64,000 nucleotides of DNA from Erythrobacter sp. UBA1916 (GCA_002337385.1 DDFY01000010.1:96204-160203), one strand, 5' to 3'; shown: positions 26,189 through 34,145, numbered from the stretch's first letter. Translations and numbers: made by a program. The notes: generated by a model from the sequence alone, not told the origin.

Positions 26189-27288
26189 CAGATCACTACC
26201 ATTTCTGCCTTGAGCGACCCCGCCTGCTTGAGCGCTTCGAGGATCGCGACCAGATCGGCCGGCGAGGCGCCAAGGGCGTTGAGAGCATCGACCACCTCGG
26301 CAAGCGAGGCGCCCGGATCGAACATGGCGATGTGATTGCCCGGCTGTTCGATGCTGATATCGCTGTCCTGCTCGACGGCCGTCCGCCCATTGGCGAAGGG
26401 AGCGGGCTGGACGACCATCGGGTCTTCCTCCACCCGCACCACCAGCGAGCCGTGGCTGATCGCGGCCGGCGCAAGGCGCACCGCTGACGAGATCACCACC
26501 GTGCCGGTGCGCGAATTGACGACCACCCGCGCCGCTGCTTCGGCAGGCGAAATCGGGATCATCTCGATATCGGCCATCATCGAAGCACGCGCGTCGGAGC
26601 CTTCGGGCAGGCGCAGGGCAAGCGTCACGCCGTCCTCCACCGAAGCCACGGCGGGATAGCGCGCGTTGATCGCATCGCGCACGCGCGAGGCCGTAAGAAA
26701 GTCTGCCTGATGCAGGTTGAAGCGCAGGATCGGATCGGCATCGAAACCGCTCGCCACTGCGCGTTCAACGCTGGCGCCATCGGGAATGCGGCCCACGGTC
26801 GGCACGTTCACGGTAAGACGCGAACCGTCCGCACCCGAAACGCCGAGACCGCCCACGGCGAGGTTGCCCTGCGCCATCGCGTAAATCTCGCCGTCCGCGC
26901 CGTAGAGCGGGGTCATGATCAGTGCTCCGCCACGCAGGCTCGTCGCCTTGCCGATGGTGGACACGGTGATGTCGATGCGCTGGCCCGGCTTGGCGAAGGC
27001 GGGCAGATCGGCGGTAATCATCACCGCCGCCGCATTCTTCAGCGAGGGGTTCACACCCGGCGGCAGTTGCAGACCGAACCGGCCCGAAACGCCGCGCATG
27101 GCCTGGGTGAGGTAGGCAAAGCCATCATCGCCCGTGCCATCGAGGCCGACAACAATGCCGTAGCCGGTCAGCTGGTTCGAGCGCACCGACTGGAACGTGC
27201 CAATGTCGCGCACGCGCTCGGCCTGAGCCGGAACGGCAAGGCCAAGCACCACGCAGGCGGCGGCGAGAAGAGCAAACAGACGTGCCAT
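26188..27288 (-). CDS. flgI: Flagellar P-ring protein FlgI
   Basis: A 366-residue periplasmic protein. I choose ATG 27288 because it gives a clean signal peptide (ending VPAQA) and overlaps the flgH stop by one base. Conserved segments: ERVRDIGTFQSVRSNQLTGY, GYGIVVGLDGTGDD, MRGVSGRFGLQLPPGVNPSL, KNAAAVMITADLP and the C-terminal SLAEVVDALNALGASPADLV. It forms the P-ring bushing. Confidence 0.97.
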   Translation of the reverse strand: MARLFALLAAACVVLGLAVPAQAERVRDIGTFQSVRSNQLTGYGIVVGLDGTGDDGFAYLTQAMRGVSGRFGLQLPPGVNPSLKNAAAVMITADLPAFAKPGQRIDITVSTIGKATSLRGGALIMTPLYGADGEIYAMAQGNLAVGGLGVSGADGSRLTVNVPTVGRIPDGASVERAVASGFDADPILRFNLHQADFLTASRVRDAINARYPAVASVEDGVTLALRLPEGSDARASMMADIEMIPISPAEAAARVVVNSRTGTVVISSAVRLAPAAISHGSLVVRVEEDPMVVQPAPFANGRTAVEQDSDISIEQPGNHIAMFDPGASLAEVVDALNALGASPADLVAILEALKQAGSLKAEMVVI

Positions 27289-27947
27289 CAGAACGGACTC
27301 ACCATGGTGAAGAACTGGCTCAGCCAACCCGGACGTGACGCACGCTGGAAATGGCCGCTGCCCGAATAGGCGATCTTCGCGTCGGCCACCCGGCTCGACG
27401 CGATGCGGTTGTCGGCATCGATGTCGGTCAGGCGAATGAGACCAGCAAGCTGGATCCATTCCTCGCCCTGACTGAAGTTCATCAGCTTCTCTCCGCGAAT
27501 GCGCGCCACGCCATTGGGCATGACCTCGGCAATGGTGACGGTGATGGTGCCGGTCAGCGAGTTGGTCTGGCTGGCATCGCCCCCTCCAGAGAACGACCCG
27601 GAAGCGCCAGAATTAACGTTGCCCGGATCAAACGAGAACGGACCAAGCGCCGGCGGCGTGATATCGATGCCGCCCTGGCGGTCGGAGCTGGCCGAAGTGC
27701 CCTTACTCGACTGGGTCCGTTCGGTTAGCACCACGGTAACCAAGTCGCCGACGCGCGCGGCCCGCTGGCCGTAGTGCAACGGCGCATAGCCAGCATAGGT
27801 CGAGAAGATCGCCCCGTCGGCGGGCGCGATGATCTGTTCCACCGGCGGCGGGGGCGGCATGGTGGCGGCATAGCCAGCTGGGCGGGTCGTGGTGCAACCG
27901 GCAGCCAGGAAGGCGCAGCAAAGCACGGGAATAGCAATATTTTTCAT
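27288..27947 (-). CDS. flgH: Flagellar L-ring lipoprotein FlgH
   Basis: A 219-residue lipoprotein with lipobox LAAGC. Conserved segments include AIFSTYAGYAPLHYGQRAAR and RVGDLVTVVLTERTQSSKGT. FlgH forms the outer-membrane L-ring. ATG 27947 has GAGG six bases upstream; a GTG four codons earlier, overlapping the flgG stop, is an alternative. Confidence 0.95.
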   Translation of the reverse strand: MKNIAIPVLCCAFLAAGCTTTRPAGYAATMPPPPPVEQIIAPADGAIFSTYAGYAPLHYGQRAARVGDLVTVVLTERTQSSKGTSASSDRQGGIDITPPALGPFSFDPGNVNSGASGSFSGGGDASQTNSLTGTITVTIAEVMPNGVARIRGEKLMNFSQGEEWIQLAGLIRLTDIDADNRIASSRVADAKIAYSGSGHFQRASRPGWLSQFFTMVSPF

Positions 27948-27955
27948 CTGTCGCC

Positions 27956-28744
27956 TCACAGCGTCTGGTTGGCGTTGCGCAGCATCTCGTCGACTGCGCT
28001 GACCATCTTTGAATTGATCTCGTAAGCGCGCTGCGCCTCGATCATGTCGACCAGCTCCTCCACCACGTTGACGTTGGAACCCTCGAGCATGCCCTGGCGG
28101 ACATTGCCCCGGCCATTCTCGCCGGGAGCGCCAAGCTGGGCCGGGCCGGAGGCGGCGGTCGGTTGCAGGAAGTTGTCGCCGATTGCGCGCAGGCCAGCCG
28201 GGTTAGTGAACTGCGCGACCTGGATCGTGCCCAGTTCCTGCGCATCGTTCTGCCCCGGCAGCGTGGCCGACACGATGCCATCCTGCGACACCGTGATTGC
28301 CTGCGCCCCATCGGGAATCTGGATCGAAGGTTGCAGCGGATAGCCCTGCTGGGTGACGATCTGCCCCTCGGCCGACAAGGTGAAGTTGCCAGCGCGGGTG
28401 TAGCCCAGTTCGCCGCCGGGAAGCTGCACTTCGAAATAGCCGTCGCCGTCAAGCGCGAAGTCCATCCCGTTGCCGGTGCCGTTGAGCGTGCCCTGCGTCA
28501 TGATCTGGCTGGTCGACTCAATCGAGACGCCGGTGCCCAGGTTCAGGCCAGTGGCATAGGCGGTCTCGCCCGAGCTGCGGGCACCGCCCACACGCACGTC
28601 CTGATAGGCGAGCGTAGCGAAGTTGGCGCGGTCGCGCTTGAAGCCGGTGGTGCCGACGTTGGCGAGGTTGTTGGCGATGACGCGCATACGCGCATCCTGA
28701 GCCTCAAGGCCCGTGCGAGCGACCTGTAGAGCGGAAACTGGCAT
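27956..28744 (-). CDS. flgG: Distal rod protein FlgG
   Basis: A 262-residue rod protein with the Rod/Hook N-terminal pattern ARTGLEAQDARMRVIANNLA, VGTTGFKRDRANF, and the C-terminal LVDMIEAQRAYEINSKMVSA. Length and motifs are standard for FlgG. It follows flgF by 46 bases. Confidence 0.97.
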   Translation of the reverse strand: MPVSALQVARTGLEAQDARMRVIANNLANVGTTGFKRDRANFATLAYQDVRVGGARSSGETAYATGLNLGTGVSIESTSQIMTQGTLNGTGNGMDFALDGDGYFEVQLPGGELGYTRAGNFTLSAEGQIVTQQGYPLQPSIQIPDGAQAITVSQDGIVSATLPGQNDAQELGTIQVAQFTNPAGLRAIGDNFLQPTAASGPAQLGAPGENGRGNVRQGMLEGSNVNVVEELVDMIEAQRAYEINSKMVSAVDEMLRNANQTL

Positions 28745-28790
28745 TGTTTAGATCCCCTTATCGTCAATCTGGTTCGTCAGTCTGGCCGTG

Positions 28791-29537
28791 TCAGGTCAGA
28801 CGCATCAGCGACGCGCCGCTCTCGTCGAGCTCCTGCGCGGTCGCCACCAGCTTGGTGCGCATGTCGAAGAGACGCTGCTGGTCGACCATCTCGACCAGAA
28901 CTTCCGTCATCTTCACGTTGGATTGTTCGAGAAATCCGGATTTTACCGTCGCCGAGAGGTCGGTCGGCAAGACACCGCCGCCCTCCACCCGGAACAGGTT
29001 ATCAAGACCCTTGGTCACCTGGCTGCCGACCGGATTGGCCAGCTTGATCCGCCCGATTTCCGTCGGCGGCGCCTCGGGCGCGGCAGGGTTGGTCACGGTC
29101 ACCGCACCATCGGGTGCGATGGCCAGATCCCCTCCGGGAGGAACCGTGATCGGCCCCTGCTCGCCAAGGACCGGACGGCCCTCGCCGTTAACCAAAAGCC
29201 CAGATCCCGAAAGGGTCAGATCACCGCGCCGGGTATAGGCTTCGGAGCCGTCTTCGGCCTGCACCGCAATCATCGCCTCGCCATCAACCGCAAGATCGAG
29301 CGAGCGCCCGGTAAGGGTCACCTCGCCCTGGGTCATGTCGGCCCCGCGCACGGCAGCGTTCTGCATGGCGCGGGTTTCGAACGAGCCATTGTGGCTTTCG
29401 ACAGTGACCGCCCGAGCATCCATCAGTTCGCCGCGAAAGCCGATCGTCTCGGCATTCGCCATGTTGCTGGCGAGCACGCGCTGCTTCTCCATCGAAGAGC
29501 GCATGCCCGAAAGCGCGGAATAGATCAGACGGTCCAT
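28791..29537 (-). CDS. flgF: Proximal rod protein FlgF
   Basis: A 248-residue rod protein beginning MDRLIYSALSGMRSSMEKQR and LASNMANAETIGFRGEL, typical of FlgF, and ending with MVDQQRLFDMRTKLVATAQE. It lies between flgE and flgG as expected. Confidence 0.95.
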   Translation of the reverse strand: MDRLIYSALSGMRSSMEKQRVLASNMANAETIGFRGELMDARAVTVESHNGSFETRAMQNAAVRGADMTQGEVTLTGRSLDLAVDGEAMIAVQAEDGSEAYTRRGDLTLSGSGLLVNGEGRPVLGEQGPITVPPGGDLAIAPDGAVTVTNPAAPEAPPTEIGRIKLANPVGSQVTKGLDNLFRVEGGGVLPTDLSATVKSGFLEQSNVKMTEVLVEMVDQQRLFDMRTKLVATAQELDESGASLMRLT

Positions 29538-29546
29538 CGTTCAGCC

Positions 29547-30359
29547 TCAGGTGCGCAGGTTGATCGCGGTCTGGCTGATCTGGGTGGCGGTATCGATCGC
29601 CTTGGCATTGGCCTGGAAGTTCCGCTGTGCGGTGATCAGGCCAACCAACTGCTCGGCGATGTCCACGTTCGAACGCTCAAGCGAGCCCGACATCAGACCG
29701 CCAAAGGCGCCGACACCCGGTTCGCCCATGCTGGCCGCACCCGAAAGACCGGTAGCCTGCCAGTTCGACGAGCCGACCTGCTTGAGACCGGTCGGCGTGG
29801 TGAAACCCGCCAGTGCGATCTTGCCGATCACCTCAACCGAACCATCGGCATAGCCGGCGCTGATATTGCCGTTGTCGCCAACGGTAACCGAAACGAACTC
29901 CGATCCGGCGGCATTGGTCTGCGGGACCTGCGCCGATACCGGCGTGGCCGAAGTCACCGTGCCCGCAGCATCGGTCGGGAACACCTGCAGGCGGTTGTCG
30001 CTGCCATCGTGAATGAAGCCGTTGGCGTCCATCTGGAACGAACCGTTGCGGGTATAGAGCGTCTCACCGCCGACTGCTCCAACCGTGGAGAAGAAGCCGT
30101 CTCCGCCGATCGCGATATCGAGCGCAGAGCCGGTCTGCTCGATCGGACCGAGCTTGAAGTTCTGCGTAATGGATTCGACCGTGGCACCGATGCCTTGCGT
30201 CAGCTTGGGATTGCTGACGGCCGATCCCACCACGATATCGCTGAACTGGGTGGATGAGCGCTTGAAACCATAGGTTTCCACGTTGGCGATGTTGTGGCTG
30301 ATTACGCCCAGGTCGACCTGGGCGTTCTTGAGGCCATTAAGTGAGGTGTAGAAGGACAT
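29547..30359 (-). CDS. flgE: Hook protein FlgE, unusually short
   Basis: A 270-residue hook protein. It has the N-terminal SFYTSLNGLKNAQVDLGVIS and ANVETYGFKRSSTQFSDIV and the C-terminal LITAQRNFQANAKAIDTATQ, and lies between flgD and flgF. Enteric FlgE is about 400 residues and many alphaproteobacterial hooks are longer. Here the outer hook domain is largely missing, leaving little more than the rod-like core. The frame is intact at both ends, so it looks like a natural short form. Confidence 0.93.
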   Translation of the reverse strand: MSFYTSLNGLKNAQVDLGVISHNIANVETYGFKRSSTQFSDIVVGSAVSNPKLTQGIGATVESITQNFKLGPIEQTGSALDIAIGGDGFFSTVGAVGGETLYTRNGSFQMDANGFIHDGSDNRLQVFPTDAAGTVTSATPVSAQVPQTNAAGSEFVSVTVGDNGNISAGYADGSVEVIGKIALAGFTTPTGLKQVGSSNWQATGLSGAASMGEPGVGAFGGLMSGSLERSNVDIAEQLVGLITAQRNFQANAKAIDTATQISQTAINLRT

Positions 30360-30390
30360 CTGAACTTACTCCGTCTAGAATCTGTATGGA

Positions 30391-30717
30391 TCAGTCATCG
30401 CTCGCGGCAGCAGCCGCAGCATCGCGAGCAGCGCTGACGGCAGCCGCAGCCGATTGGGTGGCGTTGAGCATGTCGAGCTTGCTGCTGATCTCTTTGAGCG
30501 TGTCGTTCGTCTCGTTGCTGTTCGACAGCGCGGTGAACTGGGCCATCTGAGCCAGCATATCGGTGTTATCGACCGGGTCGGTCGGGTCCTGCTGCTGCAG
30601 CTGAACCGTCAGCAAGCGGAAGAAGTCGGACTGCCCCAGATCGCCATAGCCGCGCCCGGTGGTGTTGTTCGTCTGGTTGGTGGCGCTACTGGACGCCGTC
30701 GCGGAAGTTACAGTCAT
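30391..30717 (-). CDS. flgD: Hook cap protein FlgD, N-terminal form
   Basis: A 108-residue protein holding the conserved FlgD core (LGQSDFFRLLTVQLQQQDPT, DPVDNTDMLAQMAQFTALS) and then an Ala-rich tail. The usual C-terminal Fn3/tudor-like domains of about 120 residues are absent and there is no leftover frame after the stop. It still has the part needed for hook capping. Overlaps flgC by four bases. Confidence 0.92.
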   Translation of the reverse strand: MTVTSATASSSATNQTNNTTGRGYGDLGQSDFFRLLTVQLQQQDPTDPVDNTDMLAQMAQFTALSNSNETNDTLKEISSKLDMLNATQSAAAAVSAARDAAAAAASDD

Positions 30718-31115
30718 TTCATCCTCATCGTTTCGAGCATCAGTTGCTTGGCCGTGGAGAGTGCCTCCACCATGTTGCGGTACTGGCGGCTGGCTTCGAG
30801 CATCTCGACCATCTCCTCGGTCTCATCGACCGAGCTGATCCAGACATCGCCGTTTTCATCGGCCAGCGGGTGACCGGGCTGGTGCATGCGGGTCGGCGCC
30901 ACATCGGCGCGGCGCACTGCCTGCACCGAGACACCGCGCAGGCTTTCGGCCGTCCCCAGTTCCTCTGCAAAGACGGGCCTTAGCGGGCGATAGGCTTCTT
31001 CCTCGGTGGCCGCGGCGCTGCCGGCATTGGCCATGTTCGAGGCAGCCGCGTTCATCCGCACCGTCTGGGCGGACATCGCACGCTGAGCGAGTTCGAAGAT
31101 GTTGGCGGGGCCCAT
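30714..31115 (-). CDS. flgC: Proximal rod protein FlgC
   Basis: A 133-residue protein with the FlgC pattern: RAMSAQTVRMNAAASNMANA near the start, YRPLRPVFAEEL, PGHPLADENGDVW and ETEEMVEMLEASRQYRNMVE. It starts two bases after flgB. Confidence 0.95.
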   Translation of the reverse strand: MGPANIFELAQRAMSAQTVRMNAAASNMANAGSAAATEEEAYRPLRPVFAEELGTAESLRGVSVQAVRRADVAPTRMHQPGHPLADENGDVWISSVDETEEMVEMLEASRQYRNMVEALSTAKQLMLETMRMK

Positions 31116-31117
31116 CG

Positions 31118-31465
31118 TTACTCGCCCCGCAGCGCGCGCTTGACGGTATCGACGCGCCCGCGCAGCAGTTCGAGTGTGGTGGCATAGCCAAGAGCGTTCT
31201 CGGCGAAAGCGGTCTGCTCGACGCCCATCTCGACCGTGTTGCCATCAAGGCTGGCCATGACCGGACGACGATAGCGCATGGCAGTGGCCTGCGCCTGGTC
31301 GATCGATTGCCCGCCCTCGCTGGCAGCAAGCGCGGCGCGAAAGTCGATGTCGCGTGCCTTGTAGCCGGGCGTTGCGGCGTTGGCGATGTTCGAGGCGAGC
31401 AGTTCCATGCGCTGCGAACGCAGCTGAAGTGCCGTCCCGTGAATGCCGAACAAGCGATCGCTCAT
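31118..31465 (-). CDS. flgB: Proximal rod protein FlgB
   Basis: A 115-residue protein starting at ATG 31465 (SDRLFGIHGTALQLRSQRME, LASNIANAATPGYKARDIDF, and a C-terminal LELLRGRVDTVKRALRGE). It opens the flgBCDEFGHIJKL-motAB operon and lies 40 bases after a sigma-54 promoter. A longer in-frame extension crosses that promoter and is rejected. Confidence 0.95.
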   Translation of the reverse strand: MSDRLFGIHGTALQLRSQRMELLASNIANAATPGYKARDIDFRAALAASEGGQSIDQAQATAMRYRRPVMASLDGNTVEMGVEQTAFAENALGYATTLELLRGRVDTVKRALRGE

Positions 31466-31504
31466 GATAGTAATCCCGTCGTGACTTTCGATCTGCCGCC
31501 AACT

Positions 31505-31522
31505 TTGCAAGCACCGTGCCAA
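31505..31522 (-). promoter_or_regulatory. Sigma-54 promoter of the flgB operon
   Basis: On the minus strand: TTGGCACGGTGCTTGCAA, an exact match to TGGCACG-N4-TTGCA with GG and GC ten bases apart. The start site would fall about 30 bases before the flgB ATG. Confidence 0.93.
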
Positions 31523-31533
31523 ACTGGTCTTAG

Positions 31534-31605
31534 CGGCAGAAATCCGCCGGAAAGCGGTGCCGGCACTGCCGACCCGGCAAGCGTTCGCCGGAAACCGGCA
31601 AATGT
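31534..31605. promoter_or_regulatory. CGGCAA/CCGGAAA box cluster behind the flgB promoter
   Basis: Repeated words in 72 bases: GCGGCAGAAA, GCCGGAAAG, TGCCGGCACTGCCG, CCGGCAAGCG, GCCGGAAA and CCGGCAAAT. They begin about 12 bases upstream of the sigma-54 -24 element, where an enhancer could lie. Probable sites for the flagellar sigma-54 activator; inferred. Confidence 0.55.
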
Positions 31606-31684
31606 CCGCCGCCCCCCTGAATAACTGCCGGATGCTGCCGTACTGGGATGCAGGATCACCCCGTGCAGTTCAGGAACCCGCACT

Positions 31685-32341
31685 TTGCCCGACTTGTCTT
31701 CCATTGCGATCGTCATCAGCTTGACCCTGCTGGCGACGCTGTTGCAGGCGGGCCTGCGCAACAGTCGGACTTGCCTCTCGCAATGTGCCGCCCTGTTGAA
31801 GAAGCCGTTCAACCCGGGCCAGACGCGGGCCGAACTGGCTCGCGAAATCGGCGACCTGCGCAAGGACGGCCTAGTCCGCGCAAGGCCCACCGCCAGCGGC
31901 GACGCCGAATTCGACAAATCCACCAACGCGATGATCCGGGCCCGATCGCTCGATGCGCTGATCACCGAACACGAGGCTGCGCGCACGCACCGGATCGAGA
32001 AAACCGCCATTGCGCGGCAAGTGTGCCATCAGGCCGCTGAGCTGGCGCAGATGATGGGCCTCGCTGGCACGCTGATCTCGCTGGCCACGCTATCACCGGC
32101 GGGCGGAGGGGAAACCTCGCTAACTGGCGCAATCGGGATGGCCGTGGGCACCACCCTGACCGGCCTGGCGCTCGGCAACTTCGCTTTCATCCCGCTCGCC
32201 GGGCTGATTGAGCGGCGTGCACGCACCGAAGACGAGGCGCGCGAAGAGGTCTTCGAGTGGCTGCAGATGCACGCTCAGGTCGCAATGCCCCGGCTGCGCG
32301 AAGACGAACCGCTGACGGTGGCCCACAAGAGCGCGGCATGA
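31685..32341 (+). CDS. ExbB/TolQ/MotA-family proton channel protein in the flagellar locus
   Basis: A 218-residue protein starting at TTG 31685, with AGGAA eight bases upstream. It has ExbB/TolQ topology: a membrane helix at residues about 6-22, a cytoplasmic helical loop of about 95 residues, a second helix with GLAGT (125-129, the place of the channel threonine in ExbB) and a third helix (148-172) with GTTLTGLALGNFAFIP, then an acidic/basic tail. The true MotA is encoded at 22697, so this is an extra, three-helix type. The next gene overlaps by four bases (ATGA) and looks like its ExbD partner. It is divergent from the flgB operon. The family is fairly sure; the role is unknown. Confidence 0.75.
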   Translation: MPDLSSIAIVISLTLLATLLQAGLRNSRTCLSQCAALLKKPFNPGQTRAELAREIGDLRKDGLVRARPTASGDAEFDKSTNAMIRARSLDALITEHEAARTHRIEKTAIARQVCHQAAELAQMMGLAGTLISLATLSPAGGGETSLTGAIGMAVGTTLTGLALGNFAFIPLAGLIERRARTEDEAREEVFEWLQMHAQVAMPRLREDEPLTVAHKSAA

Positions 32342-32799
32342 TCTTCTCGACCACCAACGCGCGCTGGCAGACGGTGATCGCGGACCTTGCGCTGATCCTG
32401 TTTCTCGTGGCCGCTTCCGCGCTCGACGAAAGCCCTGCGCCAGTAGCCGCCGCTACCGTGGACACGCCACCCGGCGCAGACTCCGCCACTGCTGGCACCA
32501 CGTCTGGCCCGACCGGCGAAACCAGCGACATCTCGCTTACAATGTGGAGCCCCGTCCCCGGCGCGCCGTCGCTAGCCGATTGGCTGGCCGAACAGGCACC
32601 CGACGAAAGCCAGCGGCTTGCCATTGCTATAACCTATACAAAGGGCGGCTTTGACGAGGCTCTTGTCACGGCCTCGGCCCTGCGTTCCGAGAGCGGCACG
32701 GCAGGCGTCCGGGCGCGGATCACCATTGCCGAAGGGGACCGCGCCGGTGCGCTGGTAAGCCTCGTACAGGACGATCCGCCAGCGGCAGAAAACCCGTAA
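32338..32799 (+). CDS. ExbD/TolR/MotB-like partner protein
   Basis: A 153-residue protein coupled to the preceding gene. A short cytoplasmic tail leads into one membrane helix with an acidic residue at its start, Asp16 in VIADLALILFLVAASAL. This matches the proton-binding Asp of ExbD, TolR and MotB in place and setting. A Pro/Thr/Ser/Gly linker (residues about 33-65) is followed by a compact domain: LADWLAEQAPDESQRLAIAI, FDEALVTASALRSESGTAGV, which follows the ExbD/TolR periplasmic pattern. It has no OmpA-like peptidoglycan-binding domain, so it is not a normal MotB. Similarity is weak; the call rests on topology, the Asp and the neighbour. Confidence 0.62.
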   Translation: MIFSTTNARWQTVIADLALILFLVAASALDESPAPVAAATVDTPPGADSATAGTTSGPTGETSDISLTMWSPVPGAPSLADWLAEQAPDESQRLAIAITYTKGGFDEALVTASALRSESGTAGVRARITIAEGDRAGALVSLVQDDPPAAENP

Positions 32800-32806
32800 C
32801 ACGAAC

Positions 32807-32823
32807 TGGCCCGATTATTGCTT
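32807..32823 (+). promoter_or_regulatory. Sigma-54 promoter of flgA
   Basis: TGGCCCG-ATTA-TTGCTT: GG at 32808-32809 and GC at 32820-32821, ten bases apart, one mismatch to consensus in the -24 box. It begins 7 bases after the ExbD-like stop. GCGGCAGAAAA lies just upstream at 32782. Confidence 0.8.
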
Positions 32824-32863
32824 AGTAGAGCGCATGAGACCTTTCTATTCAAAGGAACCCGCC

Positions 32864-33373
32864 ATGCGCCGTCTTGCTCTTCTCGCCGCGCCGCTTGCCG
32901 CTCTCGCGGCCTCACCTGCCGCCGCCAGCGGCTTCCATGATCTGGCAGCAATCGATGCCGCCGTGGCCCGGTTCGCGGGCGCCGAAATCGGTCAGTCGGG
33001 CGGTGCCCAGGCGCCGGTCGACCGCCAGATGCGGCTCGCCCACTGCGCCGCTCCGCTCGCGCTCGACTGGTATGGCGCAGGCGAGACTGCAGTGCGGGTC
33101 ACCTGCCCCGGCAGCTGGCGCGTATTCGTGCCGATCATGCGTACGCGGTCGGCTGTGCCCGTCGCCGAAGAGGCTCCGGTCATCTCGCGCCGCGACCTCC
33201 TGCGAGTAGAAGCTGGCGGCGCTGGCTTCCGCGTAAGCCGTAGCGGCGAAGCACTTGAAGAAGGCCGTGTGGGCCAGGCGATCCGCGTCAAGATCGACGA
33301 CGGCACCCGGCAGGGTCGCGTTGTTACCGCGCGCGTGATCGAGGCCGGGCTGGCCCGTGTCTCGATGCGCTAA
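32864..33373 (+). CDS. flgA: Flagellar P-ring assembly chaperone FlgA
   Basis: A 169-residue periplasmic protein. ATG 32864 follows AAAGGA and starts a signal peptide (RRLALLAAPLAALAASPAAA); an ATG ten codons earlier is less likely. The C-terminal SAF-type domain is visible (VISRRDLLRVEAGGAGFRVS, GRVGQAIRVKIDDGTRQGRV). FlgA helps FlgI build the P-ring. Confidence 0.92.
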   Translation: MRRLALLAAPLAALAASPAAASGFHDLAAIDAAVARFAGAEIGQSGGAQAPVDRQMRLAHCAAPLALDWYGAGETAVRVTCPGSWRVFVPIMRTRSAVPVAEEAPVISRRDLLRVEAGGAGFRVSRSGEALEEGRVGQAIRVKIDDGTRQGRVVTARVIEAGLARVSMR

Positions 33374-33414
33374 GGCTGCACCTTCAGGCCCTGGCGAATT
33401 TTTTTCGTCCTGGC

Positions 33415-33442
33415 CTTAATACCGACAATATGTGACCGTTCT
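33415..33442 (+). promoter_or_regulatory. Sigma-28 (FliA) promoter of flgMN
   Basis: CTTAAT, 14 bases, ACCGTTCT; the -10 element ends 32 bases before the flgM ATG. Same layout as the flagellin and fliD promoters. It would give autogenous control of the anti-sigma factor. Confidence 0.78.
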
Positions 33443-33474
33443 GGCTAGTGTAGACCCCGGATAAAGGACCAGTC

Positions 33475-33789
33475 ATGAAGCCGATCGAGATCAACTCTGT
33501 TGCCAGGAGCCGCCCGCTTGGCGCCGAAGCGCAGCGGACGGTCTCGTCCGCTCCTACCGCGACTGACGCTTCGGCCGCTGCCCCTGCCTCTGCCCCCCGG
33601 GCGGAAGCCGAAATGGTAACGCGGTCCGAGAGCCTGTCTGCCGGACCGGTCCCGCCGGTCGAGGCTGACCGGGTGGCCCAAATTCGCGAAGCGGTGAAGG
33701 ATGGCACCTATCCGCTCGTCCCCGCCAGCGTCGCCGACGCCATGATCGCCTCGCGCTTTATCCTCATCGAGGGCAAGAAGGACTCGTAA
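33475..33789 (+). CDS. flgM: Anti-sigma-28 factor FlgM
   Basis: A 104-residue protein with a disordered, Ala/Pro/Ser-rich first half and the FlgM sigma-binding segment at residues about 62-98: VEADRVAQIREAVKDGTYPL followed by VADAMIASRFI. FlgM holds FliA inactive until the hook is finished and is then exported through it. Overlaps flgN by one base (TAATG). Confidence 0.92.
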   Translation: MKPIEINSVARSRPLGAEAQRTVSSAPTATDASAAAPASAPRAEAEMVTRSESLSAGPVPPVEADRVAQIREAVKDGTYPLVPASVADAMIASRFILIEGKKDS

Positions 33790-34109
33790 TGCACCTTGCA
33801 GAAAACCTGCGGCAGATGCTCGCCATCCTCGAGAGCGAGCGCGCAGCCCTCGCCGGGCTTGACCTTGACCGCATCATCACTTGCGCCGACGGCAAGCAGC
33901 GCCTTTGCACCGAGCTGGAAGCCGTTTCGGGCCAGCCGCTCGACGACGAGTGCGAAGGCCTGCTCAACGCAGTTCGCCGCCTCAACGAGGTCAACCGCAA
34001 GCTTCGCAACATGATTGCCGACAACGTCCAGTCCCGTCTCGGCTCGCTGACCGGCAACAGCTTCCTCTATGCCGCCCCGGCAGAGCGGCTGGAGATGATG
34101 CCGCGCTAG
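33789..34109 (+). CDS. flgN: FlgN-like export chaperone
   Basis: A 106-residue helical protein coupled to flgM. It has a leucine-heptad start (LAENLRQMLAILESERAALA) and an NEVNRKLRNMIADNVQSRLG helix, as in FlgN, which chaperones FlgK and FlgL. FlgN sequences diverge strongly, so position after flgM is the main support. Confidence 0.8.
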   Translation: MHLAENLRQMLAILESERAALAGLDLDRIITCADGKQRLCTELEAVSGQPLDDECEGLLNAVRRLNEVNRKLRNMIADNVQSRLGSLTGNSFLYAAPAERLEMMPR

Positions 34110-34145
34110 GCCTTTGCCAGCGCTAGCCCGCCATTCGCACTGAGT

